Shown here in pieces: positions 28,953 through 37,844 of a stretch of 49,507 nucleotides of DNA. This DNA comes from Frankiales bacterium (lineage in GTDB: Bacteria > Actinomycetota > Actinomycetes > Mycobacteriales > SCTD01): NCBI GenBank assembly GCA_025465135.1, contig JAODNA010000048.1, forward strand, positions 1-49,507, read 5' to 3'. Position 1 is the stretch's first letter, and each line of letters starts with the position of its first letter. The notes beneath the pieces were generated by a model that made no database searches, was not told the origin of the DNA, and saw only the letters and a list, made by a program, of their open reading frames with translations. A program made the position numbers and the translations under genes.

Positions 28953-29441
28953 TCAGCCCGCGAGCGCCGTGTCGTCGATCTCGAAGTACGTCGGCATGGC
29001 GCGATGCCCCGCGAGCCGGAGCAGCCGCGGGATCCGCCGCCAGCGCACGCTGCGGGTGTCCTTCACCGCCACGTTGTGGAACGAGCGCGCCAGGGCCACC
29101 CGGCTTGCCGCCGACTGAAGCTCCTCGAGAGGAGCAGCCGTCGGCATCAGCGGGACCGCGGCGCGGAGCGCCCGGCTGAGGTCGTTCTCGATCGTCTCGC
29201 GATCGTGCTCGTCCGCATCGACCGCGACGTGAGCTGCGACTTCCAGCGCACGGGCCGCGAGCGGGTCCGGCACATGGCCTACCAGCGCGCGGGCAGCGGC
29301 CGCCCGACGGACGAGCTGCGCGTCGAGCGCCGCCCAGGACGCGTCGACGCGGGCGTGCAGCCGGTCCAGCCGTCCCGCGGTCCAGGTGACGTAGGCGCCC
29401 AGGAGCACCAGCCCGACGAGAACCCAGACGAGGGCGGTCAT
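28953..29441 (-). CDS. LemA-like single-pass membrane protein
   Basis: 162 aa. One N-terminal membrane helix (LVWVLVGLVLLGAYVTW), then helices with LDRLHARVDASWAALDAQLVRRA and VALARSFHNVAVKDTR, which resemble the core of LemA proteins (AW..ID.QL.RR and the Y/FN..V segment). It ends MPTYFEIDDTALAG. By position next to pimA it resembles the membrane part of mycobacterial Rv2609c as I recall it, but no Nudix box is present here. ATG overlaps the pimA stop (ATGA). Function unknown. Confidence 0.7.
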   Translation of the reverse strand: MTALVWVLVGLVLLGAYVTWTAGRLDRLHARVDASWAALDAQLVRRAAAARALVGHVPDPLAARALEVAAHVAVDADEHDRETIENDLSRALRAAVPLMPTAAPLEELQSAASRVALARSFHNVAVKDTRSVRWRRIPRLLRLAGHRAMPTYFEIDDTALAG

Positions 29442-30673
29442 GACGGGGAGCGGCTGAGCCAGCGGCGCAGCGCCGCACTGAGCCGGCTCGGGTCGTCGTC
29501 GGTGTCGTCCGCGAGGTCGTCGGCGAACCCGTCGACGGCGTGGTCCACGTCCACCGCGAGCTCCGTGCCGACCGCGGCGACGGTCTCGTAGACCTCCACG
29601 ATCCGCGCCGTCACGGTCGACCAGTCGTACTGCCCGACGGTCGCGCGCCCCACCTCGGCGAGCGCCTTGCGCCGGTCCGGATCGGCCAGCAGCGACGCAA
29701 GAGCGATCGCGAGCGCTGCGGGATCGGCGACCGGCACGAGGACGCCGGCGTGGCCGTCCTCCAGCACCCGCCGGAACGCCTCGAGGTCGCTGGCGACGAC
29801 CGGCGTGCCGGTGGCCATCGACTCGATCAGGACGATGCCGAAGGACTCGCCGTGCGTGTTGGGCGCGCAGTAGACGTCGCCACTCGCGTAGACCCGCGGC
29901 TTGTCGGCGTCGCTGACGAGACCGAGCAGGTCTACGTGCCCGCGCAGCGAGGGGGGGATCGCTTCGCGCACCTCGTCGACGTCACCGGGACCGGCGACGA
30001 GGAGGCGCACGTCGGGGACGAGCTCCACGAGCTCTGGCAGCGCCTCGAGAAGCACTGTCAGTCCCTTGCGCGGCTCGTCGATGCGGCCGAGGAACGCGAC
30101 CGTGGGCCCCGGCGGACGCCCGGGCAAGGGCAGTGCGCCGTCGAACCGTCGTACCTCGACGCCGTTGGGGATCAGGACCGCGTCGCCGCCCAGGTGCTCG
30201 ACGACGACGCGGCGCGCGGCCGGTGACACGGCGATCCGCCCCGTGATCTTCTCGAGCCCGGGCTGCAGCACCGAGCCGAAGACCTGCAGGGCGCGCGACC
30301 GCGCGGTGGCGGTGTGGAAGGTGGCGACCATCGGCCCGCTCGCCGCGAAGCAGGCCAGCATCGACAGGCTCGGCACGGTGGGCTCGTGGATGTGCAGGAC
30401 GTCGAAGTGCCCTTCGCGCAGCCAGCGGCGGGTCCGCGCGAGGGACAGCGGCCCGAAGGCGAGCCGCGCGACCGATCCGTTGTAGGGCACCGGGACCGCC
30501 CGGCCCGCGGCCACGACGTACGACGGCAGCACCGCCTCGTCCGGGTCGTCGACGGGCGTGAGCACCGAGACCCGGTGGCCCAGCCGGATGAGGCTCTCCG
30601 CCAGGTCGCGCACGTGGGCCTGAACGCCGCCCGGGACGTCCCACGTGTAGGGGCAGACGAGGCCGACCCTCAT
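29438..30673 (-). CDS. pimA: phosphatidylinositol mannosyltransferase PimA-type glycosyltransferase
   Basis: 411 aa. GT4-type enzyme, expected to put the first mannose on phosphatidylinositol at the inner membrane face. RVGLVCPYTWDVPGGVQAH opens the N-terminal domain; HIHEPTVPSLSM and FLGRIDEPRKGL follow, and ESFGIVLIESMATG is the EX7E donor-site motif. The last 40 residues are acidic then Arg-rich, an addition to the family core. The ATG overlaps the patA stop (ATGA). Assignment rests strongly on the pgsA-patA-pimA order. Confidence 0.93.
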   Translation of the reverse strand: MRVGLVCPYTWDVPGGVQAHVRDLAESLIRLGHRVSVLTPVDDPDEAVLPSYVVAAGRAVPVPYNGSVARLAFGPLSLARTRRWLREGHFDVLHIHEPTVPSLSMLACFAASGPMVATFHTATARSRALQVFGSVLQPGLEKITGRIAVSPAARRVVVEHLGGDAVLIPNGVEVRRFDGALPLPGRPPGPTVAFLGRIDEPRKGLTVLLEALPELVELVPDVRLLVAGPGDVDEVREAIPPSLRGHVDLLGLVSDADKPRVYASGDVYCAPNTHGESFGIVLIESMATGTPVVASDLEAFRRVLEDGHAGVLVPVADPAALAIALASLLADPDRRKALAEVGRATVGQYDWSTVTARIVEVYETVAAVGTELAVDVDHAVDGFADDLADDTDDDPSRLSAALRRWLSRSPS

Positions 30674-31572
30674 CGGCGCGGGTCGTGCGGGTCGAGGTCG
30701 TCGAGCCACAGCCGCTGCAGCATGTGCCAGTCGGCGGGGTGCTGCCGGATGCCGACAGCGAAGCGGTCGGCCATGACCTGCGTCATCGTGGGCACGTCGG
30801 TCGGCGGGACCTCGTCGTAGAACGTGACCTGCCAGCCCTCGGGCCGGAAGGCGAGGTGAACCGGGATCAGAGCCGCGCCCGTCTTCAGCGCCAGCGACGC
30901 CGGGCCGGCCGGCATCCGCGCGACCGAGCCGAAGAAGTCGACATCGACCCCGCGCGGTGTGAGGTCACGGTCGGCCATCAGGCAGACGGTGCGGCCGGCC
31001 GCGAGCCGCTCCGTGAGGACGTCGAAGGGCGGTCGCGCTCCCCCGGTCATCGGCAGCACCTCCATGCCGAGGGACGCACGGAAGTCGAGGAAGCGGTCGT
31101 AGAGCGACTCCGGCTTCAACCGCTCCGCGACCGTCGTGAACGGCACGCCCGTCGCGGCGAACCACGCCCCGGCATGGTCCCAGTTGCCGCTATGGGGCAG
31201 GGCGAAGATGACCCCGCGCCCGGAGGCCACGGCCGCACGCGCGCGCTCCTCGTTCACCGCGCGCATGCCGTCGACGATGGCCGCCTTCGACGTCACCGGG
31301 AGGCGGAACACCTCGAGCCAGTAGCGGGCGTAGGAGCGGAGCGCAGCCCGGGTGAGCTCGTCGAGGTCGGCTTCGGGAGCGACCCTCGCGAGGTTGCGCC
31401 GAAGGCGGTCCGTGCCCTTGCCGCCGCGCCGCCAGGCCAGGTCTGCGCCCGCGTCGAACAGCCTGCGGGCACTGCCCTCGGGCAGCGACCGGACAACAGC
31501 CCAGCCCGCGGCGTACGACGCGTCGGTGACGCGACCCGTGAGCAGGCCCGCGACCCGGCTGGCAGGGGGCAC
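30670..31572 (-). CDS. patA: phosphatidylinositol mannoside acyltransferase PatA-type
   Basis: 300 aa. LpxL/HtrB-like acyltransferase, expected to acylate the mannose of PIM. ALPHSGNWDHAG contains the catalytic HX4D (H127, D132); TVAERLKPESLY and LMADRDLTPRG follow. GTG start directly abuts the pgsA stop (TAG-GTG) with no spacer. Part of the PIM operon, upstream of pimA. Confidence 0.94.
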   Translation of the reverse strand: MPPASRVAGLLTGRVTDASYAAGWAVVRSLPEGSARRLFDAGADLAWRRGGKGTDRLRRNLARVAPEADLDELTRAALRSYARYWLEVFRLPVTSKAAIVDGMRAVNEERARAAVASGRGVIFALPHSGNWDHAGAWFAATGVPFTTVAERLKPESLYDRFLDFRASLGMEVLPMTGGARPPFDVLTERLAAGRTVCLMADRDLTPRGVDVDFFGSVARMPAGPASLALKTGAALIPVHLAFRPEGWQVTFYDEVPPTDVPTMTQVMADRFAVGIRQHPADWHMLQRLWLDDLDPHDPRR

Positions 31573-32178
31573 CTAGCTCGCCGGGGTCACGGCTTGACGG
31601 TGCACCTCGACGAGCCGCTGCCCGACCGTGACGGCGGAGACCACGGCCAGGACCCACAGCAGGATCGGCAGCGCGATGTGCAGTCCGACCCCGGCCAGGA
31701 TGATGCCCGCGAGCACGAGGATCAGCCGCTCCGCGCGCTCGGCGATGCCGACGTTGCAGGTCATGCCCAGGCCCTCGGCGCGGGCTTTGGCGTACGACGT
31801 CACGACGCCCGCGACCAGGCAGAACAGCGAGACGGCCAGCAGGACCGAGTCGTCGCCTCGTCCGGCGTACCAGATCACCAGGGCCGAGAAGATCGATGCG
31901 TCGGCGATCCGGTCGAGCGTCGAGTCGAGGAAGGCCCCCCAGCTTCCGGCGGGGCCACGCAGACGGGCCATCGTGCCGTCGAGGGCATCGGTCAGGACGA
32001 ACAGCGTCACGACGACGCCACCCCAGAAGAACGAGCCGCGGGCCACCAGCCCGAGCGCCGCGGCCACTGCCCCGACGACGCCGGTGACGGTGACCATGTC
32101 CGGCGTCACCCCGGCCCGGAGAAGGGTCGCGGCCAGGGGCCCGACGACCCGACCGACCGCCGGGCGCAGGTTGAGCAT
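31573..32178 (-). CDS. pgsA: phosphatidylinositol (phosphate) synthase PgsA1-type
   Basis: 201 aa. CDP-alcohol phosphatidyltransferase with the metal motif D64-x2-D67-G-x2-A-R-x8-G-x3-D85-x3-D89 fully kept. Makes phosphatidylinositol(phosphate), the PIM precursor, in the membrane; about six membrane helices. The ATG at 32178 has a weak ribosome site behind a CGGAC triple direct repeat; upstream starts would overlap the divergent EF-G-like promoter. First gene of the pgsA-patA-pimA-lemA operon. Confidence 0.94.
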   Translation of the reverse strand: MLNLRPAVGRVVGPLAATLLRAGVTPDMVTVTGVVGAVAAALGLVARGSFFWGGVVVTLFVLTDALDGTMARLRGPAGSWGAFLDSTLDRIADASIFSALVIWYAGRGDDSVLLAVSLFCLVAGVVTSYAKARAEGLGMTCNVGIAERAERLILVLAGIILAGVGLHIALPILLWVLAVVSAVTVGQRLVEVHRQAVTPAS

Positions 32179-32302
32179 CGAAGTCCGTCCGTCCGGGGGG
32201 TGGGTCGGGCCGAACGATAGTGGCCGATCCGGGACACGCTGCCCCTTGTCGCCGCTGCCCGGGCGCGGGAGGGTGCAGGCACACGGACCTGCGGAGGTGG
32301 CC

Positions 32303-34435
32303 ATGAAGAAGGAGGCGCAGAAGGACGCCGGCAGGGCACCTGAGCCGCGCACCGCCGAGAGGGTGCGCAACGTGGTCCTGGTGGGGCACGCGGGAGCGGG
32401 CAAGACGACGCTCGTCGAGGCCCTGCTCGCCCGGACCGGCACCATCCCGCGCGCGGGCCGCGTGGAGGACGGCACCACCGTCTGCGACAGCGACGACGTC
32501 GAGCTGCGTCAGCAGCGCTCCGTGGCGCTCGCGCTCGCGCCGCTCGAGTACAACGGCATCAAGGTCAACCTGCTCGACACCCCCGGCTACGCCGACTTCG
32601 TCGGCGAGCTCCGCGCCGGCCTGCGAGCTGCCGACGCTGCCCTGTTCGTCGTCTCCGCGGTCGACGGCGTCGACGCGCTGACCTCGGCGCTGTGGGAGGA
32701 GTGCGCGGCCGTCGGCATGCCCCGAGCGGTCGTCATCACCCAGCTCGACCGGCCCCGGGCCGACTTCGACGAGGCCGTCGCCATCTGCCAGCGCGTCTTC
32801 GGCGACGGCGTGCAGCCGCTCTACCTGCCGATGCACGCCGACGACGAGTCGGTTGCCGGGCTGATCGGACTGCTGTCCCGACGCATCTACGACTGGTCCA
32901 CCGGCGACCGGGTCGAGCGCGACCCGGACCCGGAGCACCTGCCGCTCATCGACAACACGCGCTCCGCGCTGATCGAGGGGATCATCGCCGAGAGCGAGGA
33001 CGAGACCCTGATGGACCGCTACCTCGCGGGCGAGGAGATCGAGCAGAAGGTCCTCATCGCAGACCTCGAGACCGCGGTCGCGCGCGGCACCTTCTACCCC
33101 GTGCTCGCGGCCGCACCGCTCACCATGCTCGGCACGGACGAGCTCCTCGAGGTGCTCACGTCGGCGTTCCCGACACCGCTCGAGCACCCGTGCCCCCCGG
33201 TCACCCGGCCGGACGGCTCGCCCGCGGCACCGGTCAGCTGCGACCCCGACGGGCCGCTCGTCGCCGAGGTCGTCAAGACGACGACCGACCCCTACCTCGG
33301 CCGGGTCTCGCTGGTGCGGGTCTTCTCCGGGACGCTGCGGCCCGACCTGCCCGTCCACGTGTCGGGACACGGCCTCGAGGAGCGGGGGCACCCCGACCAC
33401 GACGTCGACGAGCGCGTCGGAGCACTCGCCGTACCGCTCGGATCCACCCTCCGCCACGTGTCGCACTGCCCCGCCGGCGACCTGTGCACGGTGGCCCGGC
33501 TCGCGTCTGCCGAGACCGGCGACACTCTCTCCTCCCGTGAGGACCCGCTGCTCGTGCATGCGTGGGACCTGCCCGAGCCGCAGCTGCCGGTGGCCGTCGA
33601 GGCTGCGTCGCGAGCCGACGAGGACAAGCTCGGCACGGCCCTGGCACGACTGGTCGCCGAGGACCCCACGGTGCGCCTCGAGCGCAACGCCGAGACCGGT
33701 CAGGTGCTGCTCTGGTGCGTCGGCGAGGCGCATGCGGAGGTCCTGCTCGACCGGCTGCGCTCCCGCCACGGCGTCGCGGTCACGACGCCGGAGGTCCGGG
33801 TCGCGCTGCGCGAGACGCTGGCCAAGCCGGTGACCGTCACCGGCCGGCACGTGAAGCAGTCCGGCGGCCACGGCCAGTACGCCGTGGCGGTGCTCGAGGT
33901 CGAGCCGCAGCCCGCCGGAGCGGGCCTGACCTACGAGGTCCGGGTCGTCGGCGGTTCCGTGCCGAACCAGTTCCACGGCAGCGTCGAGAAGGGCGTGCAC
34001 ACGCAGATGGACCGCGGGCTGCACCCGGGCCGCCCGCTCGTCGACCTCAAGGTCACGCTGGTCGACGGCAAGGCCCACTCCGTCGACTCGTCCGACGCGG
34101 CGTTCCAGACAGCCGGCGCGCTCGCGCTCCGCGAGGCGGCGGCCGCGGCGGGCGTCGACGTCCTGGAGCCTGTCTCGGAGATCGCGGTGACGGTCCCGGC
34201 GGGGTTCGTGGGCTCGGTCATGAGTGACCTGTCCGGGCGGCGCGCGCGGGTGACCGGCAGCGATCCCGATGTCGTCCATGAGGACCGAACCGTGGTGCGG
34301 GCCGAGGTCCCCGAGATCGAGCTGCTGCGCTACGCCACCGACCTGCGCTCCCTCTCGCACGGGACGGGCACCTACACGCGGCGCTACCTGCGCCACGAGC
34401 CGATGCCGTCCCATCTGGTGCCGGCCGCCGACTAG
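32303..34435 (+). CDS. elongation factor G-like GTPase (EF-G2 type)
   Basis: 710 aa. EF-G-like: P-loop GHAGAGKTT (28-36), DTPGYADF (about 92-99), but G4 reads TQLD (about 146-149) instead of NKxD. The EF-G domains follow (FYPVLAAAPLTMLG, GEAHAEVLLDRLRS, VKQSGGHGQYA, SVEKGVHTQM). The conserved G2 effector loop of true EF-G is altered (GTTVCDSDDVELRQQRS). Actinobacterial EF-G2 paralogues share this; their role in translation is uncertain. ATG with GGAGGTGGCC upstream. It is divergent from pgsA and followed by a small + gene. Confidence 0.92.
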   Translation: MKKEAQKDAGRAPEPRTAERVRNVVLVGHAGAGKTTLVEALLARTGTIPRAGRVEDGTTVCDSDDVELRQQRSVALALAPLEYNGIKVNLLDTPGYADFVGELRAGLRAADAALFVVSAVDGVDALTSALWEECAAVGMPRAVVITQLDRPRADFDEAVAICQRVFGDGVQPLYLPMHADDESVAGLIGLLSRRIYDWSTGDRVERDPDPEHLPLIDNTRSALIEGIIAESEDETLMDRYLAGEEIEQKVLIADLETAVARGTFYPVLAAAPLTMLGTDELLEVLTSAFPTPLEHPCPPVTRPDGSPAAPVSCDPDGPLVAEVVKTTTDPYLGRVSLVRVFSGTLRPDLPVHVSGHGLEERGHPDHDVDERVGALAVPLGSTLRHVSHCPAGDLCTVARLASAETGDTLSSREDPLLVHAWDLPEPQLPVAVEAASRADEDKLGTALARLVAEDPTVRLERNAETGQVLLWCVGEAHAEVLLDRLRSRHGVAVTTPEVRVALRETLAKPVTVTGRHVKQSGGHGQYAVAVLEVEPQPAGAGLTYEVRVVGGSVPNQFHGSVEKGVHTQMDRGLHPGRPLVDLKVTLVDGKAHSVDSSDAAFQTAGALALREAAAAAGVDVLEPVSEIAVTVPAGFVGSVMSDLSGRRARVTGSDPDVVHEDRTVVRAEVPEIELLRYATDLRSLSHGTGTYTRRYLRHEPMPSHLVPAAD

Positions 34436-34486
34436 GACTGCAGATCCGAGCGCTTCCTGCCGATAGCAGGCAGAGGGAGGCGCCAC

Positions 34487-34723
34487 GTGAGCAGCAGGAG
34501 CACGGTCATGATCGTCCCCGCGACGGTGCCGGACGCCCAGGTGCTCCGCATGAAGCCCGCCGAGCCCGAGGGTCCCGTCGTCATCAGCGCCGAGCCGGCT
34601 CCGGTCCCGCCGGCCAGGCCGGTCCGGATCGTGCCCGAGCAGATCACGCCCGAGCAGGTAGCCATGCTCCGTCGCGAGAACCACGCGCTGCGCGGCGAGC
34701 TCGCCCGCGCCCGCGCCGTCTAG
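34487..34723 (+). CDS. small uncharacterised protein downstream of EF-G-like gene
   Basis: 78 aa. GTG start with AGGGAGG 6 nt upstream. A Pro-rich N-terminal two-thirds (PAEPEGPVVISAEPAPVPPARP) and a short C-terminal helix, QITPEQVAMLRRENHALRGE, a likely coiled coil. Not recognised. Only 51 nt after the EF-G-like gene, so probably co-transcribed. Its TAG stop shares the palindrome CTAG with the stop of the converging HIT gene. Confidence 0.7.
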   Translation: MSSRSTVMIVPATVPDAQVLRMKPAEPEGPVVISAEPAPVPPARPVRIVPEQITPEQVAMLRRENHALRGELARARAV

Positions 34724-35247
34724 ACCTCGGCCCAGGCCCGTGCGAGCAGCGCCCGGGTGTCGGGCAGCAGCTGCGGCAGCACCTTGGTGTGGCCGACGAC
34801 CGGCATGAAGTTCGTGTCGCCTCCCCACCGAGGAACGACGTGCTGGTGCAGGTGCGCGGCGATGCCGGCGCCGGCGACGAGTCCGAGGTTCATCCCGACG
34901 TTGAAGCCCTGCGCGCCACTGGCGTGCCGGATCGCACGCAGCGATCGCTGCGTCAGCGTCGACAGCTCGATCGTCTCCTCGGCGGACAGCTCGTCGTAAC
35001 CCGAGACGTGGCGGTACGGCACGACCATCAGGTGACCGGAGTTGTAGGGGTAGAGGTTCAGCACGACGAAGCAGACCTCGCCGCGCGCGACGATGAGCCC
35101 CTCGTCGTCGGGCATCGCCGGGATGTCGCAGAACGGGCAGCCCTCCTTGCCCTCGCCCTTGATGTAGGCCATCCGGTGCGGCGTGTAGAGCCGCTGGAAG
35201 GCGTCGCGGATCCCTGCGCCGGCCTGCTCCTCGTGTTCCGCTTCCAT
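34720..35247 (-). CDS. HIT-family Ap4A phosphorylase-type protein
   Basis: 175 aa. Histidine triad HLHQHVV (H132, H134, H136), preceded by CPFCDI, a zinc-type CxxC near residues 37-40. By sequence and position after thrS it corresponds to mycobacterial Rv2613c, described as an Ap4A phosphorylase. ATG overlaps the thrS stop by one base (TGATG). Ap4A is made by synthetases such as ThrRS, so coupling of the two genes is sensible. Confidence 0.92.
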   Translation of the reverse strand: MEAEHEEQAGAGIRDAFQRLYTPHRMAYIKGEGKEGCPFCDIPAMPDDEGLIVARGEVCFVVLNLYPYNSGHLMVVPYRHVSGYDELSAEETIELSTLTQRSLRAIRHASGAQGFNVGMNLGLVAGAGIAAHLHQHVVPRWGGDTNFMPVVGHTKVLPQLLPDTRALLARAWAEV

Positions 35248-37199
35248 CAGACTCGGTCCCGCACCGCCGTGACGATCCGCTCGATCGCCGCGTCGACCGG
35301 GATGCCGTTGTCCTGCGTGCCGTCACGGAACCGGAAGCTCACGGCGCTCGCAGCGATGTCGTCGGCGCCGGCGATGAGCATGTACGGCACCTTCGACTTC
35401 TGGGCGTTGCGGATCTTCTTCTGCATGCGGTCGTCGGACACGTCGACCTCGACCCGGATGCCCTGCGCTTTCAGCTTCGCGGAGATGTCTTCGAGGTAGC
35501 CGTTGAAGTCCTCGTGCACCGGGATCCCGACGACCTGCACCGGTGACAGCCAGGCCGGAAAGGCGCCGGCGTAGTGCTCCGTCAGCACGCCTATGAAGCG
35601 CTCGATCGAGCCGAACTTCGCCGAGTGGATCATCACCGGCTGCTGCCGCGTGCCGTCGGCCGCCTGGTACTCGAGCTCGAAGCCCTTCGGCTGGTTGAAG
35701 TCGTACTGGATCGTCGACATCTGCCAGGTGCGGCCGATCGCGTCCTTCGCCTGCACCGAGATCTTCGGGCCGTAGAACGCGGCCCCACCCGGGTCCGCGA
35801 CCAGCTCCAGACCTGTGTCCTTCGCGCACTGCTCGAGCACTGCGGTGGCCGCCACCCAGTCCGCATCAGAGCCGACGAACTTGTCGGGCTTCGAGTCGTC
35901 ACGGGTCGACAGCTCGAGGTAGAAGTCTTCGATCCCGAAGTCGCGCAGCAGCGACAGCACGAAGTTCAGCAGGTGCTTGATCTCGGCCGGCGCCTGCTCA
36001 GGTGTGACGTACGAGTGGGAGTCGTCCTGTGTCATGCCGCGCACGCGCGTCAGGCCGTGCACGACACCGGACTTCTCGAAGCGGTAGACCGACCCGAACT
36101 CGAACAGTCGCAGCGGCAGGTCGCGGTACGACCGCCCGCGCGACTTGTAGATGAGGTTGTGCATCGGGCAGTTCATGGCTTTGAGGTAGTAGTCGGCGCC
36201 CTCCATCTTCATGGGCGGGAACATCGTGTCGGCGTAGTACGGCAGGTGGCCCGAGGTGTGAAAGAGGCCTTCCTTGCTGATGTGCGGGGTTCCGACGTAC
36301 TCGAAGCCCTCCTCGATGTGCCGCCGGCGTACGTAGTCCTCCATCTCGCGCTTGAGCACCCCGCCCTTGGGGTGGAAGACCGCGAGGCCGGAGCCGAGCT
36401 CGTCGGGGAAGGAGAAAAGGTCGAGCTCCACGCCGAGCTTGCGGTGGTCGCGCTTCTCAGCCTCCTCGAGCAGGTGCAGGTGCTCCTTCAGCGCGTCCTT
36501 GCTCTCCCACGCGGTGCCGTAGATGCGCTGCAGCTGCGGGTTCTTCTCATCGCCGCGCCAGTAGGCCGCGGCGCTGCGCATGAGCTTGTACGCCGGGATG
36601 TCTCGGGTCGTCGGCAAGTGGGGCCCGCGGCACAGGTCCTTCCAGACCGTGTCGTCGCCCACGAGGTTGTCGTAGATGGTCAGCTCGGCACCGCCGACCT
36701 CGACGTCAGCTCCCTCTCCCGCCGGCCCCTTGAGGCCGATGAGCTCGAGCTTGAACTTCTCGTGCTCGAGCTCCTTGCGCGCGTCGTCCTCGGACACGAC
36801 GCGACGCGAGAACCGCTGCCGCTGCCGGGTGATGTCGCTCATCTTCTTCTCGATGGCGACGAGGTCCTCGGGCGTGAAGGGACGCTCGGGCAGGAAGTCG
36901 TAGTAGAAGCCGTCCTTGATGGGCGGGCCGATGCCCAGCAGCGCGCCCGGGAACAGGTCCTGGACCGCCTGCGCAAGGACGTGCGCGGCGGAGTGCCGCA
37001 GGACGGCACGGCCCTCGTCGCTGCCGTAAGGCACGGCCTCGACCACGTCGCCTGACTCGGTCACGTGGGCGAGGTCGCGGAGCTCGCCGTTGACCCGCGC
37101 GACGGCCGTGTCCTTCACGCCCGCATCGCGGAGCAGCTCGCCGGCCGTTCGCCCGGCGCCGTCCGGTGGGACGGTCAGGGCGGGCACTGGCTCGGACAC
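35247..37199 (-). CDS. thrS: threonine--tRNA ligase
   Basis: 650 aa. TGS domain at the N-terminus ([19 protein letters not shown]), second additional domain with [12 protein letters not shown] (editing HxxxH), class II core with zinc Cys in MNCPMHN (near 343), and C-terminal anticodon domain. I use GTG at 37199 rather than the ATG at 37262: it has TTGGAG upstream, and a TAGGCT -10 box lies between the two starts, so the longer form would not be transcribed whole. No T-box leader is seen. Confidence 0.97.
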   Translation of the reverse strand: MSEPVPALTVPPDGAGRTAGELLRDAGVKDTAVARVNGELRDLAHVTESGDVVEAVPYGSDEGRAVLRHSAAHVLAQAVQDLFPGALLGIGPPIKDGFYYDFLPERPFTPEDLVAIEKKMSDITRQRQRFSRRVVSEDDARKELEHEKFKLELIGLKGPAGEGADVEVGGAELTIYDNLVGDDTVWKDLCRGPHLPTTRDIPAYKLMRSAAAYWRGDEKNPQLQRIYGTAWESKDALKEHLHLLEEAEKRDHRKLGVELDLFSFPDELGSGLAVFHPKGGVLKREMEDYVRRRHIEEGFEYVGTPHISKEGLFHTSGHLPYYADTMFPPMKMEGADYYLKAMNCPMHNLIYKSRGRSYRDLPLRLFEFGSVYRFEKSGVVHGLTRVRGMTQDDSHSYVTPEQAPAEIKHLLNFVLSLLRDFGIEDFYLELSTRDDSKPDKFVGSDADWVAATAVLEQCAKDTGLELVADPGGAAFYGPKISVQAKDAIGRTWQMSTIQYDFNQPKGFELEYQAADGTRQQPVMIHSAKFGSIERFIGVLTEHYAGAFPAWLSPVQVVGIPVHEDFNGYLEDISAKLKAQGIRVEVDVSDDRMQKKIRNAQKSKVPYMLIAGADDIAASAVSFRFRDGTQDNGIPVDAAIERIVTAVRDRV

Positions 37200-37236
37200 G
37201 ACGACGGCTCCAACGGCTGCAGCGGGTGGGACCGCG

Positions 37237-37242
37237 AGCCTA
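37237..37242 (-). promoter_or_regulatory. -10 box (TAGGCT) of thrS
   Basis: TAGGCT on the minus strand, 37 nt before the GTG. Predicted leader about 30 nt. -35 region weak. Confidence 0.5.
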
Positions 37243-37371
37243 TCGGCGCGGGCACACCGCATTTCCGGCGCGTTGGGTGAGCGCTGTGCAGGTTCCCAGG
37301 GTCAGCGGGTAGCGCAACTGTCGCCACCTGGCCAGGGGCGGACACCGTCGCTTCTGGGCACGAACGCGCCC

Positions 37372-37515
37372 GTGACCACCACGGAGCCCGCTGTCAACGA
37401 CGAGCTCGCGGCCGACCGGCGCACCGCCGAGGAGCTGCAGGACCGGCTGCGCCGGGACCAGCAGACGGCTGCTGCGCTGCGCGCCTACCTGCTCCGCGAG
37501 CGCGAAGACACGTAG
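37372..37515 (+). CDS. small helical protein, unknown
   Basis: 47 aa. GTG start, sequence VTTTEPAVNDELAADRRTA then EELQDRLRRDQQTAAALRAY, one long charged helix, likely coiled coil. No good ribosome site. A CCTGGCCAGG palindrome (37327-37336) lies upstream. It could be a chance ORF, but codon use with G/C in third positions is consistent with coding. Function not recognised. Confidence 0.4.
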   Translation: MTTTEPAVNDELAADRRTAEELQDRLRRDQQTAAALRAYLLREREDT

Positions 37516-37533
37516 CCGCGCGGCGCCTGCCGG

Positions 37534-37695
37534 CTAGACCCTGGCGCCGCGCCCGCGGAACACGGAGTAGCCGCCGGGGCCCACCAGGCAGGCCACGACG
37601 AGCAGGACGAGACCCATCAGGATGGAGCCGTGGAGAAGCGCCACGACACCCCAGATGGCAAGGACAACGGCTGCGATCCACAGAAGAAAGTTCAT
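37534..37695 (-). CDS. GPGG-motif small membrane protein
   Basis: 53 aa. Two hydrophobic segments (FLLWIAAVVLAIWGVVALL and ILMGLVLLVVACLV) joined by a short HGS turn, then GPGGYSVFRGRGARV. Matches the small actinobacterial membrane peptides named after the GPGG motif; function unknown. ATG at 37695: TATAAG ends 6 nt upstream, so the mRNA may be leaderless. A longer start at 37728 would cross that box. Confidence 0.75.
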   Translation of the reverse strand: MNFLLWIAAVVLAIWGVVALLHGSILMGLVLLVVACLVGPGGYSVFRGRGARV

Positions 37696-37701
37696 GGCTT
37701 G

Positions 37702-37707
37702 CTTATA
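37702..37707 (-). promoter_or_regulatory. -10 box (TATAAG) of the GPGG gene, possible leaderless start
   Basis: GGGTATAAG on the minus strand, ending 6 nt before the ATG. GGGTAT also resembles the -10 of stress-type SigB/SigF promoters, but no GTTT-like -35 is found at the right distance. Confidence 0.4.
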
Positions 37708-37744
37708 CCCAGAGTGATGACAGTTCACTCCAGGAGGACATCCG

Positions 37745-37759
37745 TTCGGGGGACCCGAA
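37745..37759. repeat. inverted repeat TTCGGG-GGA-CCCGAA in a divergent promoter gap
   Basis: Perfect 6-bp arms around a 3-nt centre, midway between the GPGG gene and the CxxC gene, which are transcribed apart. Operator-like; regulator unknown. Confidence 0.45.
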
Positions 37760-37802
37760 GACAGTCCTGATAGGTGATGTCACGACTTGCCCGAGTTGGC
37801 AC

Positions 37803-37822
37803 CCTTGCGAGAGCCGGCAAGG
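37803..37822 (+). promoter_or_regulatory. short hairpin in the leader of the CxxC gene
   Basis: CCTTGC (37803-37808) pairs with GCAAGG (37817-37822) around an 8-nt loop, 22 nt before the ATG. It may sit in the 5' leader of the mini-protein. Confidence 0.35.
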
Positions 37823-37844
37823 ACCACTCGGGGGGTGCACGGAC

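Noticed and set aside
31190-35326. 1378-codon open frame on the minus strand
   Set aside because: It runs antisense through the EF-G-like gene and across pgsA, patA and HIT. The translation is Arg/Gly-rich without domains, a high-GC shadow frame.
37200-37262. Longer thrS with ATG at 37262
   Set aside because: A TAGGCT promoter lies inside, there is no ribosome site, and the extra residues do not match the TGS start.
37200-37371. T-box or other tRNA-sensing leader before thrS
   Set aside because: No T-box core (TGGNACCGCG) or long leader is present; the promoter is about 30 nt from the start.
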